Source of the DNA: Rhizobium sp. Q54
Lineage (GTDB): Bacteria > Pseudomonadota > Alphaproteobacteria > SMXS01
Reading direction: 5' to 3'
Assembly (NCBI GenBank): GCA_945872035.1
Contig: CAMBYA010000160.1
Span: forward strand, 1-6,071
DNA length: 6,071 nucleotides
Positions 5,976 to 6,071 of the stretch are shown piece after piece. Positions within the stretch are counted from its first letter, which is position 1, and every line of letters begins with the position of its first letter. Under the pieces are notes generated by a model. That model saw only the letters and a list, made by a program, of their open reading frames with translations, searched no databases and was not told the origin of the DNA. The position numbers and the translations under genes were made by a program.

Positions 5976-6071
5976 TCACCTTCGCCAAGCACTCACGAGG
6001 AAGGTTGCCAAGCTTGCCACGGCCACCAGAAACAGCGCCAGGAGTGGGATGAATATGACGTCGGCGGTGTG
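5976..6071 (-). CDS. C-terminal end of a membrane protein (gene enters from the right edge)
   Basis: Read on the minus strand from the window edge, 31 codons run to a TGA at 5978-5976. The peptide is one clear transmembrane helix (VIFIPLLALFLVAVASLATF) followed by a short tail ending in Trp-Arg-Arg, as at a cytoplasmic C-terminus. The hydrophobic run and positive end make a real coding end likely, but with no start, ribosome site or family motif in view the protein cannot be identified. It converges on the crotonase gene, with the terminator between them. No minus-strand terminator is visible after its stop. Confidence 0.5.
   Translation of the reverse strand, partial: HTADVIFIPLLALFLVAVASLATFLVSAWRR

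Noticed and set aside
5770..5988. A minus-strand frame starting MAKVMAIALNCC
   Set aside because: The start looks mildly hydrophobic, but the frame crosses the terminator and runs antisense into the crotonase gene, becoming Arg/Ser-rich; no ribosome site is evident.

Overview
The window reads as chromosomal DNA of a high-GC alphaproteobacterium. G and C dominate third codon positions, start sites have ordinary Shine-Dalgarno sequences, and PdxH is a short form whose sequence resembles, from memory, alphaproteobacterial homologues. I cannot place it below class level; a Rhodospirillales- or Rhizobiales-like lineage is a guess. There is no rRNA, tRNA, CRISPR array, insertion sequence, integrase or phage gene.

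Layout. The left edge (1-195, minus strand) carries the start of a proline-rich lipoprotein gene that runs out of the window. It is divergent from a tight plus-strand trio: pdxH (pyridoxine/pyridoxamine 5'-phosphate oxidase), a FieF-type cation diffusion facilitator, and a single-cysteine ArsC/Spx-like protein of the YffB type, with gaps of only 7 and 4 bases. A 123-base intergenic region with AT-rich promoter-like sequence and inverted repeats follows. A second plus-strand run comes next: an SDR oxidoreductase with a TTG start, a 110-residue histidine-rich protein of unknown function, a secreted helical-repeat protein with a GTG start, and a crotonase-fold enoyl-CoA hydratase/isomerase. Its gaps are 27, 4 and 31 bases, and it ends at a strong rho-independent terminator (5880-5910). 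The last 96 bases hold the C-terminal membrane helix of a convergent minus-strand gene.

How the genes may work together. The first trio links cofactor (PLP) synthesis, divalent metal export and a thiol protein, all housekeeping or stress roles. In the second run, the SDR and the crotonase could act on acyl or other carbonyl substrates. The two middle genes have no known role; their close packing suggests co-expression, not necessarily shared function.

Nothing here is clearly a new system. The best leads are the histidine-cluster protein and its neighbouring periplasmic solenoid with a lone cysteine pair, a crotonase that lacks the usual hydratase glutamate but keeps an isomerase-type one, a PdxH lacking the arginines of the E. 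coli allosteric site, and a probable frame disruption in the lipoprotein gene.
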